Part shown: in pieces, positions 41,502 through 50,323 of the stretch | Numbering within the stretch: position 1 is the first letter of the stretch | How the letters are laid out: each line of letters starts with the position of its first letter | Assembly: GCA_027483445.1 (NCBI GenBank) | Contig: JAIXUS010000064.1 | Location: 54,984 to 118,983 of the forward strand | DNA from: Bacteroidota bacterium | GTDB lineage: Bacteria > Bacteroidota > Bacteroidia > M30B66 | Direction of reading: 5' to 3' | Length of the DNA stretch: 64,000 nt | The notes under the pieces: generated by a model | Database searches by the model: none | What the model saw: the letters and a program-made list of their open reading frames with translations, nothing else | What the model was told of the DNA's origin: nothing | Position numbers and translations under genes: made by a program

Positions 41502-43298
41502 CTATTGAGGGCCTTTCGAAAGTATAAGCTTACCACGACTCACAGTGCTGCCCTCAAGTTGGTAGATGTATAGTCCGCTGGGCAAATGCGCTGTTGAAAC
41601 TTGCTGATTGGCCACCACGTTCTGATCGAGTACCAAACGCCCGGCCGCATCGTAAATTCGAAGTTGAGCGCTAGTGTTAAATCCTCTAAATGCCACGAAA
41701 GCGCTCGCCGGATTTGGAAAAACGGCCGGTAATTGTTCAGGCATTTCGCCTATGGAAGCGCTAAGGTCGAGCTCAATGGCCCTTACGAGGGTTTCTGATG
41801 AACATCCGATTTCGTTGGTGGCAGTGACAACGACCAACACGGTTCCACTGAGATTAGCCCAAAAAACTACGGCGCTGTCGCGGTCGCTTGAGTAAAGAAC
41901 GTTTTCAATCAGACTACCCAAACCGGAGAAGCTCCAGGAATAGGTAAGGCCTTCTTCACCCTGCGCAATGAGTAAGCTGCTTCCTTGTTGTGGATTTACC
42001 ACCGGATCGGTTTGTAAGGTGAAAACCGGAGTGGGGGAAACCTCAACCTCCACAAGGTCGATGGTTGAGCAGATGGCTGAGCTCACCTCCATGAAATAAG
42101 TGCCCGATTGTAGCATACCTATATCATTCAAAGTAAAGCTGTTGCCGGTTGATAAAAATCCATTGGGGCCTATCCAGTTTGCGGTTAAACCCTCTTCAAC
42201 CATAGCCGATAGTGTTAAATCATCGCCTTCGCAGATGGTAGTGTCGGGTTGTGAAATTGCAGCAAGCGGACTGGGCAGTGTTGTTATGGTGATTTCGGCG
42301 CTTTCGGCACAATTTTCACCCACCACCAGTAAGGTGTAGGTGCCAACGTTGCTCGCGTCGAAGTTCTCAATTTGCAGGGAGGAAGCTCCGCTGCTAAAGT
42401 TGTCGGGTCCCGACCATGAAAACTGGCTGTTCGGGGGCATGTTTGTGCTGAGTGAAAGTGTGGCGCCTTCACAAACTTCGGTGGCTCCAGATATTTGTAA
42501 GTTGCATGAAATGCAGCCTTCGGGAGCTGTGAGGTTTAGTTCGGCACTGCAGTCGGTGTCGGCCGCAAAGAAGGCGTTAAGCGTAAAGGGTTGTCCATCG
42601 GCAGGCAGGCCTTGTACGTTAAATTCAATGGGATTGACAAAGGGAGGAGCAATGCTGATGGTATTTTCACCCACTCCAATGATTAGGTTGTTGTTTTGCG
42701 GCGCGTTGAATGTCCACAAGGTTCCGTTAATCTCAAATTGGTTGGTTTGTTCGTTGCAAAAGCTAGGTTCTGCGGTAAACAAGCTTATTTGGCAGGGGGC
42801 ATTGGAAGTGCAATCGAAGGTGCCCGTTCCGCTAAGTCTTTCAAGTGTGGCTACAAGCGCTTGGTTGGAGTAATTGGTGATTACCAAAACATAGTAGGCA
42901 TTCGGAAGGGTGGAGGTAAACTGAATAACTTCGTTGTTTCCTCCGGCATAACTGCAATCGGCAGCCTTTTCATCGGTAAGCGAATCGCACCAGTTGTTCT
43001 CCTCCCAAAAAGGCCCCCAAAGCATGAAGTCGAGGTCTTCGTCGAGCGAATTGGTAAGCTCTAATTCATGCGTACCGGGATTCCCAATTTGGAAATAATA
43101 CCACGAAGGGTTCGGTGTGGAGCCAAGGCAATTGTAGGACGGACCATCCTCAGCCTGACCAAAGTCGGTTGTTACTTGATAAGCTATCGGGTTTTCCGGG
43201 CAAATTCGGATGGCTTCGGCGCAAAACGAATTTGTTTGAGCAAAGGCCTGAGCTGAGGTTAGGAAAGGAAGCAGTAGCGGTAGAAAAAGGTATCTCAT
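41502..43298 (-). CDS. T9SS-sorted secreted multi-Ig protein
   Basis: The protein (598 residues) has a signal peptide (1-21, ending AFAQ). Its first beta-sandwich domain (about 25-165) starts CAEAIRICPENPIAYQV and contains WYYFQIGNPGTHELEL and DLDFMLWGPF, a layout shared with the protein at 5935-8178. Later Ig/PKD-like modules contain NSQFSWSGPDNFSSGASSL and GLTANWIGPNGFLSTGNSF. The C-terminal 80 residues (AVFPNPASAFVAFRGF ... SGLYIYQLEGSTVSRGKLILSKG) are a T9SS type A sorting domain. No enzyme signature is present, and a surface or adhesion role is likely. It lies between the DUF1573 operon and maf, all on the minus strand. Confidence 0.85.
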   Translation of the reverse strand: MRYLFLPLLLPFLTSAQAFAQTNSFCAEAIRICPENPIAYQVTTDFGQAEDGPSYNCLGSTPNPSWYYFQIGNPGTHELELTNSLDEDLDFMLWGPFWEENNWCDSLTDEKAADCSYAGGNNEVIQFTSTLPNAYYVLVITNYSNQALVATLERLSGTGTFDCTSNAPCQISLFTAEPSFCNEQTNQFEINGTLWTFNAPQNNNLIIGVGENTISIAPPFVNPIEFNVQGLPADGQPFTLNAFFAADTDCSAELNLTAPEGCISCNLQISGATEVCEGATLSLSTNMPPNSQFSWSGPDNFSSGASSLQIENFDASNVGTYTLLVVGENCAESAEITITTLPSPLAAISQPDTTICEGDDLTLSAMVEEGLTANWIGPNGFLSTGNSFTLNDIGMLQSGTYFMEVSSAICSTIDLVEVEVSPTPVFTLQTDPVVNPQQGSSLLIAQGEEGLTYSWSFSGLGSLIENVLYSSDRDSAVVFWANLSGTVLVVVTATNEIGCSSETLVRAIELDLSASIGEMPEQLPAVFPNPASAFVAFRGFNTSAQLRIYDAAGRLVLDQNVVANQQVSTAHLPSGLYIYQLEGSTVSRGKLILSKGPQ

Positions 43299-43331
43299 GA
43301 ATGGCGTTCAGGTGATTCAAAAGTAGGTTGC

Positions 43332-43913
43332 CTATTCCTGATTTCGGAGATATTTTTTTAACAAAGGATATACTTTATGGGTGGGCAAACCCATCACGGT
43401 GTAGAATGAGCCTTCGATGCGTTCCACGGCCGAAAGCCCAATCCATTCCTGTATGCCATAGGCGCCTGCTTTGTCGAAAGGCTTGCAAGTGCTGATGTAA
43501 TACGCGATGTCATCCTCGCTTAGAGGGAGAAAATGCACTTTGGTAACATCGCTTACTATCTGTGTTTCTGTTAGGCTTACCAAGGCGAATGAGGTGATGA
43601 CCTCATGTACTTTTCCGGAGAGTAATCTCAACATTTGGCTTGCCTCGTTGGCGTCGGAAGCCTTGTTCAACACCATGTTGTCGAGGCAAACCACGGTGTC
43701 GGCGGTTAACGCGAGGTCATCCCCCGTTAGGGAAGGCACAATAGCCTTGGCCTTGGTTGCGCAGATGTGCTCTGAAATTTCCTGGCCGCGGAGTGTGGAG
43801 GGGAAAGACTCATCGGCCGACAGCGATCGCACTTCGAACGCGAAGCCTAGCTGCGCAAGAAGTTCTTTTCGGCGTGGTGAGCCGGATGCCAGAATGAGGC
43901 GTGAATACGACAT
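43332..43913 (-). CDS. maf: Maf-family nucleoside triphosphate pyrophosphatase
   Basis: This 193-residue Maf/HAM1-superfamily enzyme hydrolyses non-canonical or methylated nucleoside triphosphates (dTTP/UTP type or m7GTP type). The signature ASGSPRRKELLAQLG (9-23) is complete, followed by ALTADTVVCLDNMVLNKA (about 67-84), AYYISTCKPFDKAGAYGIQ (in two parts, about 138-156) and FYTVMGLPTHKVY. The length is normal. It is the last gene of the ccm-ubiA transcript, 12 bases after ubiA, an order common in Bacteroidota. Confidence 0.93.
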   Translation of the reverse strand: MSYSRLILASGSPRRKELLAQLGFAFEVRSLSADESFPSTLRGQEISEHICATKAKAIVPSLTGDDLALTADTVVCLDNMVLNKASDANEASQMLRLLSGKVHEVITSFALVSLTETQIVSDVTKVHFLPLSEDDIAYYISTCKPFDKAGAYGIQEWIGLSAVERIEGSFYTVMGLPTHKVYPLLKKYLRNQE

Positions 43914-43925
43914 ACACGTGAAGAT

Positions 43926-44921
43926 TTAATACAAAAACCGAAAGACGACCATCGATAAAACTCCGGTAACAATACAGATTTTGGCCAATAACGAGGCTTT
44001 TGTGTAATCGCTTTTTTCGCGGGCGTTCCACAATCTGTGGATGAGCATGAGCAGCGGAACTTGCACGCCAATGGCGAGATAAATCACAAGGCCGTTGAGC
44101 TCGAATTGCCACAGGTACTTCATAATGAGGGCCAGCATCATCAAGGTGAACACCGCAATACCCATGGCCAGAAAGCGCGCCTGAGTTTCGCCGACCACCA
44201 CGGGAAGGGTTCTGCAGCCATCTTCGAGGTCGCCTTCGAGGTCTTCGAGGTCTTTCACCAGTTCGCGAATCAGGTTCGACAAAAAGGCAAACAGGGCATA
44301 TCCAATAACGAGAATAGCGCCGGTTTTTAGCAGCTTACTGCCTGATTCATCGAGTGTTACGTTCATAATTTCGAGCGAAAGTAAGCTGCCTGCTGCAAAT
44401 TCATACACTCCGGTCATTACTGGCACCAGGGCCGCCAATAAAGCAATGAGAATGTTGCCGGAGAGCATTTGTTTTTTGAGATAGGCCGAGTAAATCCAAA
44501 GTGCGCCAATGCTAAGTATTTGAAACAGTAGTAGTTTAAGCGCAAATAGTCGGTAGCACACCCATGCCGCGAGCAGGAAGCCAAGACTGCTCAGAACGAT
44601 GTGAAGTCCGATGGCCATGCGCCTCGAGATGCTGCGGCCCACGACAACCCGCTCGGGTTTGTTGATGCGATCGGTTTTGGTGTCGAAGTAATCGTTGATG
44701 ATATAGCCGGCCGCCGCAATGCAAAGGGTTGAAATTAGCAGCAAGGTGAAATGTACTGTACTCATGTGCAGCCCAAAGCCCTGTGGTAGGAAGCCCGACT
44801 CCAGGAAGTCGGAAATGGCTTTTCGCCAGAGGGTTTCGATGAGTCCATAGCGCACAGCCAGCATGGTGAGCGCTATGATGATCAGGTTGGGAAGGCGAAC
44901 GAGTCGAAAGAGTGCCGGCAT
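43926..44921 (-). CDS. UbiA-family prenyltransferase
   Basis: A 331-residue membrane protein with about eight to nine transmembrane helices. The first Asp-rich motif NDYFDTKTDRINKPERVV (about residues 67-84) binds the prenyl diphosphate through magnesium. The second, RELVKDLEDLEGDLEDGCRTLPV (two parts, about 213-235), is rich in acidic residues. In Bacteroidota the copy next to maf is usually annotated as geranylgeranylglycerol-phosphate geranylgeranyltransferase, but menaquinone- or haem-related roles are possible, and sequence alone does not decide. Co-transcription with cytochrome c maturation genes slightly favours a haem or quinone link. It is 3 bases after the DUF2520 gene. Confidence 0.85.
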   Translation of the reverse strand: MPALFRLVRLPNLIIIALTMLAVRYGLIETLWRKAISDFLESGFLPQGFGLHMSTVHFTLLLISTLCIAAAGYIINDYFDTKTDRINKPERVVVGRSISRRMAIGLHIVLSSLGFLLAAWVCYRLFALKLLLFQILSIGALWIYSAYLKKQMLSGNILIALLAALVPVMTGVYEFAAGSLLSLEIMNVTLDESGSKLLKTGAILVIGYALFAFLSNLIRELVKDLEDLEGDLEDGCRTLPVVVGETQARFLAMGIAVFTLMMLALIMKYLWQFELNGLVIYLAIGVQVPLLMLIHRLWNAREKSDYTKASLLAKICIVTGVLSMVVFRFLY

Positions 44922-44924
44922 GCT

Positions 44925-45689
44925 TCAAAGATAGCGTTCCGCAATCTGTTTACTGAACATCCGGTAAATTTCCTGCAGTTGTGGATTTGCATTGAGCATG
45001 TTGAGGTGCTGCTCAATGGTTGAGTTGTCGCCACGGCGCGCCGGTCCTGTTTGTGCGGCCTCGGGGGCGGTAAAGCGCAAACGGCTGAAGGTTTGCTCTA
45101 CCAAATGCTGGAGCGTTGAAGCAGGAAGTCCTTGTTTGGTGCACCATTCAAAAGCGAGGGTTGCCAAGTGGTTTCCGAAATTATTCATCACAACAGCGGC
45201 CAGGTGCAGCTGGCGACGTTGCTGCACATCAAGCATCACTGAGGTGCATCCTAGCGCAGCTAAAAAATCGCTCACAAACCGCTCAGCCTCATGGCCACGG
45301 TGCTCGGTAACCCAAGGAATTTGGGTCCAAACAGGCCTTTCTTTCTCCCCAAAGGAATGAACAGGCCACATCACCGCGCTGTCGTAGTTTTCTCCTTCAA
45401 TAGGTGCTGATGTGCCTGAGAAATGTACCATCACCCGGGCAATATGGCCAAATGTGGCGGCGGTTTCGGCCAGGGCACTGTCGTTCACACAAAGCAGTAC
45501 TGTGGCTTCGTGCGTGTTGTTTGCATCGAAGGGTAAACAGTGAAAATCTGCGCAAAGCTGTTGTTGGCGAACAAGATTTCGGGCGGCGAGCTCTACATGG
45601 TTGTGGTGCGTTAAGGCCGGACTGGCTAACAAGGCTTCAGCCAGCCGTCCGCTTCCCACAACAACGATTCGCTTAGGCTTGAGCACGTT
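44925..45689 (-). CDS. DUF2520 / Rossmann-like NAD(P)-binding protein
   Basis: The protein (254 residues) has an N-terminal Rossmann domain with GSGRLAEALLASP near the start, CVNDSALAETAATFGH, VHFSGTSAP and WPVHSFGEKE, and a helical C-terminal DUF2520 domain (LHLAAVVMNNFGNHLATLAF near 180). This matches the pyrroline-5-carboxylate reductase/6-phosphogluconate dehydrogenase-like superfamily. The substrate is unknown. The start is uncertain: GTG at 45689, which overlaps ccmF by 17 bases, is preferred over a TTG at 45737. In many Bacteroidota it sits beside kdsC, ubiA and maf; here kdsC is missing. Confidence 0.72.
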   Translation of the reverse strand, partial: NVLKPKRIVVVGSGRLAEALLASPALTHHNHVELAARNLVRQQQLCADFHCLPFDANNTHEATVLLCVNDSALAETAATFGHIARVMVHFSGTSAPIEGENYDSAVMWPVHSFGEKERPVWTQIPWVTEHRGHEAERFVSDFLAALGCTSVMLDVQQRRQLHLAAVVMNNFGNHLATLAFEWCTKQGLPASTLQHLVEQTFSRLRFTAPEAAQTGPARRGDNSTIEQHLNMLNANPQLQEIYRMFSKQIAERYL

Positions 45690-48315
45690 TACGGTATTGT
45701 TGACGAACCCTAACCCAGACCGCCATACCAGTGCCAATGCCCATCAAAACGCAACCTAACCACAAGATGTTGATTCCGGGGAAAATGATGGCTTTCAGGA
45801 TGATAAAATCGGCCGCATTGGAGGTTTTCTCGCGAATGCGAATGTGAAAACGCTCTTTTTCAGGGTCGATCTTCCAAAGGCTGAAGGCCAATCCTTTTTG
45901 GTCGAGGACGGTATCTATTGTAGCCGTGCTGAACCCGCGAATCATATACACCGGCATTACCATAGATGCCTCATTATCAACACCTAAAACCTTTAACTCT
46001 GCACCTACTGCAATATCACCTTCTTGTGTTCCGTAGCGTGTGGCATCGATATTTTTATTCACGCCGGTTAGGATGACCATAGCGTTAGAGGTAAACACCG
46101 TGTCGCCAACCCGAAGCTCGTGGTCGCTGGGCTCTTGCCAGCCCGATTCAGCTTTACGCTTTTCTTCGGGCGTTTCTACTTTGGCGTAGGTAACGTGGGT
46201 GAAGATGTCTTTGTGCAAATAATGCTTCGTTGCCGGTTCGGCCACGTTGCCCATTCGGGGGTTTGTTTGGATGAACGGATTCAGGCTGAATACTTTTTTA
46301 GGCTTTCCGTCTTCGCCATTTTGGAGGTAGTCGACTTTATAGTAAATGTTTATGCCTGCTGTTGAATCGCCCCGATAACTCACCAGATAATCGCCCATTT
46401 TGACGGTATCGTTTCGGGCGAGGAGAATATTCTCGTTGTTAGGGAAATCCTTACCCAAGTCGAAAGGGCTCACATTGCGGGAGATGAATTGCTTTTTCCC
46501 GGCCGAGATTAGCGAGCCGAGCAGAATGAGTCCAAAGCCAATGTGGGCAATTGAAGGGCCGGCCTTTGGAAGTTTTCCTTTGAGTACAGTAAAGAGAAAC
46601 TGAGCGTTTCCGGCTACGGCGAAAATGCTGGCAAACAGGAGCATCACCAGCATCACTTCTTTAATTTCGAGAAGGGCTCCGCAAATACCGGTTAAAATGA
46701 GGCTAACAGCGGTCACAACACCCAAACGGCGAATCAATTCGGCGCGTGGTGTTTGCTTGTATCTTAAAAACTGCCCCGAACCGATCAACAGGCCGGTTAC
46801 AATGGCAAAAGGGATTTGCCAGGCATTATAATGTTTGATGACATCCTGTTGTGGAGCCAGTTTAGCCTCCGAAAGTTTGGCAAACAGTTCATTGGGCATT
46901 AGGTCGTTTAACCAGGCAAACAGGCTTGCCAGGTTTCCGGCGAGGAATTTATTGATAACCGGCGTAGAAGTGCTGAAGGTAATCTGAAAGGCTGAAATGA
47001 GCAATACCAGTGCGCCTACGAACATCCAAAACTCTCGCGAACTGATGTTTTCTTCTTGCTCCGGACCTTCGGCTGCAGTGAGCATTTTACGAAGCCCGTT
47101 GAGCATAATGTACAGCGAAACGGACAAAAACGCGAAGGTGACCAGTTTCATGAATCCGGCGCTGAGGCTGATGACCAGGAGAGAGCCTGAAACAGCGAGC
47201 CAAATAATTAGGGCTTTATCGCGCAACACAAATGCGCTGGGCAGCCACACGAAAAACAGCAGATAAATGAGAAGCTGACCGCTCATGCCCAAATCGGTGA
47301 AGGCGTGTACCGACGATTCGCCCAAAATTCCGCTGCGGGTAAGAAAGGTAGAGTAGAGAATTAAGATGAAGCTGATGAAGATGAGGAAAATCGCGGTGAT
47401 GAGCGATTGACCGTTGCGTTGGTTCACCAGCATTACGTGTCCGCCGGCCACCAATGTAAGCCAGGGCACCAAGGAAGCGTTTTCTACGGGGTCCCAGGCC
47501 CAGAAACCTCCAAAGCTGAGGGCCTCGTATGCCCATGCACCGCCCATCAAGATTCCGGTGCCTAAAATGGAAATGCCAAAGAAGGTCCAGGGCAAGGCCG
47601 GCTTAATCCAACTGCGCAATTCGGCTCTCCAGATTCCGGCAACGGCGTAGGCAAAAGGGAACAACGTAGCCGAAAAGCCGAGAAACAGGGTAGGCGGGTG
47701 AATGGTCATCCACCAGTTTTGGAGAAGCGGATTTAAGCCGCGTCCGTCGAGATTTTTCAGGTAGTCGGCTTGTTGAACAAAGGGCAAGTCACGAAAATCG
47801 GGGTGTTCACGCAGTAGCAGGAAGGGATTTGAGCCAATGTGTACATCGCCAATGTAAACGCCCAAAAGCATGGAGGCCAAGAATGCCTGCACCACAGCAA
47901 CAATAGCCATGGTTGTGAATTCCCATTCGCGGGCGCTACGCATCAGGATGTGCCCTAACACCATATTCCAGAAGGTCCACAGCAAGAAGCTTCCTTCCTG
48001 GCCTTCCCAGAAGCAGCTTAAAATGTACTGCATCGGCATGGCTGTATTGGAATGCTGCCAAACGTAGTGGAACTCGAAATAATGGTTAAAGAGCAGGTAG
48101 AACAACACACCAATGATTCCGAGAACCGAAATTGAATGCAGGAAATAACCTGTTCGGGCTATTTTTCTCCATGAGCCTTCTTCGCTTGTGGAGCGGTAGC
48201 GGTGTGCAAAAGTGTAGGCAACAGCGGCAAGCAAAGCTCCACTGAAAGAAAGTACGGTGAACAGATTACCCAGCGTGCCCCAGCCGGTGTGTTCTCCTTG
48301 ATAAACGATATCCAT
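45673..48315 (-). CDS. ccmF: cytochrome c maturation haem lyase subunit CcmF (CcsA-family)
   Basis: The protein (880 residues) has many membrane helices and a large C-terminal periplasmic part. The haem-handling WWD-type motif is FGGFWAWDPVENASLVPWL (about 265-284). Conserved histidine segments include the earlier NWWMTIHPPTLFLGF and the later GPSIAHIGFGLILLG. CcmF transfers haem from holo-CcmE to apocytochrome thiols in System I. The length is above the E. coli CcmF (about 650) because of the C-terminal periplasmic extension, usual in Bacteroidota. It starts 9 bases after ccmE. No ccmG or ccmH is seen here. Confidence 0.92.
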   Translation of the reverse strand: MDIVYQGEHTGWGTLGNLFTVLSFSGALLAAVAYTFAHRYRSTSEEGSWRKIARTGYFLHSISVLGIIGVLFYLLFNHYFEFHYVWQHSNTAMPMQYILSCFWEGQEGSFLLWTFWNMVLGHILMRSAREWEFTTMAIVAVVQAFLASMLLGVYIGDVHIGSNPFLLLREHPDFRDLPFVQQADYLKNLDGRGLNPLLQNWWMTIHPPTLFLGFSATLFPFAYAVAGIWRAELRSWIKPALPWTFFGISILGTGILMGGAWAYEALSFGGFWAWDPVENASLVPWLTLVAGGHVMLVNQRNGQSLITAIFLIFISFILILYSTFLTRSGILGESSVHAFTDLGMSGQLLIYLLFFVWLPSAFVLRDKALIIWLAVSGSLLVISLSAGFMKLVTFAFLSVSLYIMLNGLRKMLTAAEGPEQEENISSREFWMFVGALVLLISAFQITFSTSTPVINKFLAGNLASLFAWLNDLMPNELFAKLSEAKLAPQQDVIKHYNAWQIPFAIVTGLLIGSGQFLRYKQTPRAELIRRLGVVTAVSLILTGICGALLEIKEVMLVMLLFASIFAVAGNAQFLFTVLKGKLPKAGPSIAHIGFGLILLGSLISAGKKQFISRNVSPFDLGKDFPNNENILLARNDTVKMGDYLVSYRGDSTAGINIYYKVDYLQNGEDGKPKKVFSLNPFIQTNPRMGNVAEPATKHYLHKDIFTHVTYAKVETPEEKRKAESGWQEPSDHELRVGDTVFTSNAMVILTGVNKNIDATRYGTQEGDIAVGAELKVLGVDNEASMVMPVYMIRGFSTATIDTVLDQKGLAFSLWKIDPEKERFHIRIREKTSNAADFIILKAIIFPGINILWLGCVLMGIGTGMAVWVRVRQQYRKRAQA

Positions 48316-48324
48316 AAGTTGCGG

Positions 48325-48741
48325 TTAAAGAGAAGCCGAAGGGTCGGATTTGAATTCCTTCAGGCCTTCTTTGCCATCGTTGTATTTGCTGGGACATTTC
48401 ATCAGGATTTTATCGGCTAAAAAGGCATCACCTTTCATTTTGCCGGTAATCACCACCGACTCCGACCGTTCAAAATCCTGAGGCTTCGACCCGTTAAACA
48501 TCACTTTTTTTTCCAACCCTTCGCTGTCGACGAGGTAAAAACTAAATAGGTTGGCATTTTGTTCGGGATTGTACACCATATCTTTTTGAAGATTTAGCTT
48601 TCCCGAAACGTGAAACTCCTTTCCGGGCTGTTCCATGGCCTCCTCAAAGGTGGCATAGGTGCTCGAATCGAGGAATGTAGAGATGATCATGCCTATGGCT
48701 ACGGCAATAATCGCTATGGCAACGATATGACCTTTTTTCAT
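48325..48741 (-). CDS. ccmE: haem chaperone CcmE with CxxxY motif
   Basis: This 138-residue protein has one N-terminal transmembrane helix (about 5-22), then the OB-fold domain of CcmE (KEFHVSGKLNLQKDMVYNP, FSFYLVDSEGLEKKVMF, SVVITGKMKGDAFLADKILM). In System I the chaperone binds haem through a histidine in HxxxY. Here the same place reads KCPSKYNDG, with Cys116 and Tyr120, so the motif is CxxxY. That variant is known from a modified System I in some archaea and sulfate reducers. Both ends are tightly coupled: the start overlaps the ccmD stop (ATGA), and ccmF follows after 9 bases. The tail is short and polar. Confidence 0.9.
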   Translation of the reverse strand: MKKGHIVAIAIIAVAIGMIISTFLDSSTYATFEEAMEQPGKEFHVSGKLNLQKDMVYNPEQNANLFSFYLVDSEGLEKKVMFNGSKPQDFERSESVVITGKMKGDAFLADKILMKCPSKYNDGKEGLKEFKSDPSASL

Positions 48742-48962
48742 GACTTATCGGATTGTGATTCTTTTTCGAGTTTACTCACTTTGCGGTCGAGTCGAAATAG
48801 GTAAATGCCTAAACCCACAAATACCAAGGCAATAACGAGCACTACCACGTAAATTTTTCCACTGCTGCGAAGCGCTTCTGCCATCTCCGGCTCTGCCGAT
48901 GTATTGGCAAATAAAGGCATAGTAAGCAAACAGAGATATAGAAAGGTAATGAGCAGTTTCAT
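48738..48962 (-). CDS. ccmD: CcmD-family small membrane protein
   Basis: A 74-residue protein with a signal-like hydrophobic N-terminus (LLITFLYLCLLTMPLFA, 3-19), a polar segment (NTSAEPEMAEALRSSGK), a second membrane helix (IYVVVLVIALVFVGLGIYLF, about 37-56), and the C-terminal RLDRKVSKLEKES characteristic of CcmD. CcmD helps release holo-CcmE from CcmABC. It overlaps ccmC and ccmE by 4 bases at both ends (ATGA), so it belongs to a coupled operon. It is longer than the usual 60-residue CcmD because it keeps an N-terminal export signal, as in other Bacteroidota. Confidence 0.85.
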   Translation of the reverse strand: MKLLITFLYLCLLTMPLFANTSAEPEMAEALRSSGKIYVVVLVIALVFVGLGIYLFRLDRKVSKLEKESQSDKS

Positions 48963-49690
48963 AAGGTTGTAGAGTTATCTCCGGGTCTGTTAAACGACTC
49001 GAGTGCCCGCCGGTAGTCGAGCATTTTAATCCGAAAGCCAAGTTGCGAAACCCAAGCACCGATGAGAATCCAGCCCAAAACGGCTGGATAAAACACAAGG
49101 CGCATGGCGCTGTCTAAGTCGTACGACGAGAAGGCCGGATTGCCACCGTTACCGGGGTGCAACGAATCCACCTTGTTTAGCCGTGGATAAACCATCAGGA
49201 AGACCATCAGCAGCACGAAGGCGAAAATGTTGTACACCGCGGCTACACGACCGCGCTTTTGCTCCTCCTCGAGCGAGCCTCTAAGGATGATGTAAGCAAA
49301 ATAGATGAGCAACGAAATGGCCGCTCCATTCAGCTTAGGATCGTTTACCCACCAACCGCCCCAGGTGAAGCGCGCCCAAAGGCTTCCGGTGGTAATACCC
49401 AACAGGCCAAGTAAAATTCCGGTATGGGCAAATTGCTCAGCCTTGAAATCCGATTCAATGCGGCCCCCTGCCAAATACCGAATGGAATGGTACAACGAAA
49501 CGGCCATCATGGCCATCATGCCAAACCACATGCTTACGTGATAATAAAGGTTGCGGATGGTTTCGTTCAGAACAAACAACTTCGGAACAGGGCCAAGCAT
49601 TCCCCAAATGAGCGAATACAACACCAATAGCACGCCCAATAGCTTCCAGCTGTTTTGCATCAGACCACCGGTGTTCACCTCTTCTTTCAT
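48959..49690 (-). CDS. ccmC: haem-handling protein CcmC
   Basis: This 243-residue protein has six membrane helices and the tryptophan-rich periplasmic motif WGGWWVNDPKLNGAAI. In E. coli CcmC loads haem onto CcmE. Conserved histidines occur in RNLYYHVSMWFGMM (about residue 52) and VDSLHPGNGG. The start at 49690 (MKEEVNTGG) is chosen over upstream codons because the protein then begins like other CcmC proteins. It opens the operon ccmC-ccmD-ccmE-ccmF and onward. ccmA and ccmB, often just upstream in other Bacteroidota, are absent here; a divergent RDD gene takes the place. Confidence 0.9.
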   Translation of the reverse strand: MKEEVNTGGLMQNSWKLLGVLLVLYSLIWGMLGPVPKLFVLNETIRNLYYHVSMWFGMMAMMAVSLYHSIRYLAGGRIESDFKAEQFAHTGILLGLLGITTGSLWARFTWGGWWVNDPKLNGAAISLLIYFAYIILRGSLEEEQKRGRVAAVYNIFAFVLLMVFLMVYPRLNKVDSLHPGNGGNPAFSSYDLDSAMRLVFYPAVLGWILIGAWVSQLGFRIKMLDYRRALESFNRPGDNSTTL

Positions 49691-49850
49691 CGTGTAAAAT
49701 CCGCCGCAAAGGTACAGAGTTTTGCTCCTGCACAATGGCATTGCAAGGCTAAAAACACACAGACGAAAACAAGGTTTTTTTCCATGCAAAAAGACTTTCG
49801 TATTCCATCATTTGTTTATTTTCACCACCCAACCTAATTCACTAAACAAT

Positions 49851-50294
49851 ATGGAAGAAATTACACTCGACAAGGATTTAAGCAAGACCCAATCGAAACA
49901 ATATGCCGGATTTTGGATACGTTTCGCCGCCATTTTTATCGATGCCATTCTGGTTTCTATTTTAAATGCCTTTATTTCGATTCTTTTGGGAAAACCGGCC
50001 CTTAGCCCGGAGCCCGACAGCGAACAATCGCTCATTTCAACGCTTACCGGCTGGCTGTATTTCGCCATTTTGGAATCATCGGCCCGTCAGGCCACGCTCG
50101 GTAAAATGGCGGTGGGCATCAGGGTTGTCGATAAAGACGGCGAAGGCATCAGCTTTGCCCAAGCCACCGGCCGTTATTTCAGTAAAATCCTATCAACGCT
50201 CATTATTTTCATCGGCTTCATCATGGCGGCTTTTGATGCCCGCAAACAAGCCCTCCACGACCGAATCGCCAACACGTTTGTTACCAGAGATTAG
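49851..50294 (+). CDS. RDD-family membrane protein (first copy)
   Basis: A 147-residue protein. The RDD domain begins at YAGFWIRFAAIFIDAILVSIL (residues 20-40, in two segments), where the Arg and two Asp/other polar residues define the family. It has three membrane segments, with ARQATLGKMAVGIRVVDKDG (about 81-100) as the family's second signature. The start is at the ATG just before EEITLDKDLS; longer readings would extend into the ccmC leader region. RDD proteins are membrane proteins of unclear function, sometimes linked to sodium/proton antiport. Its stop is 30 bases from the end of the convergent DUF58 gene, next to the MoxR cluster that contains a second RDD gene. Confidence 0.85.
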   Translation: MEEITLDKDLSKTQSKQYAGFWIRFAAIFIDAILVSILNAFISILLGKPALSPEPDSEQSLISTLTGWLYFAILESSARQATLGKMAVGIRVVDKDGEGISFAQATGRYFSKILSTLIIFIGFIMAAFDARKQALHDRIANTFVTRD

Positions 50295-50323
50295 CGCGCC
50301 GAATTTTCCACTGAGCTCCACAG

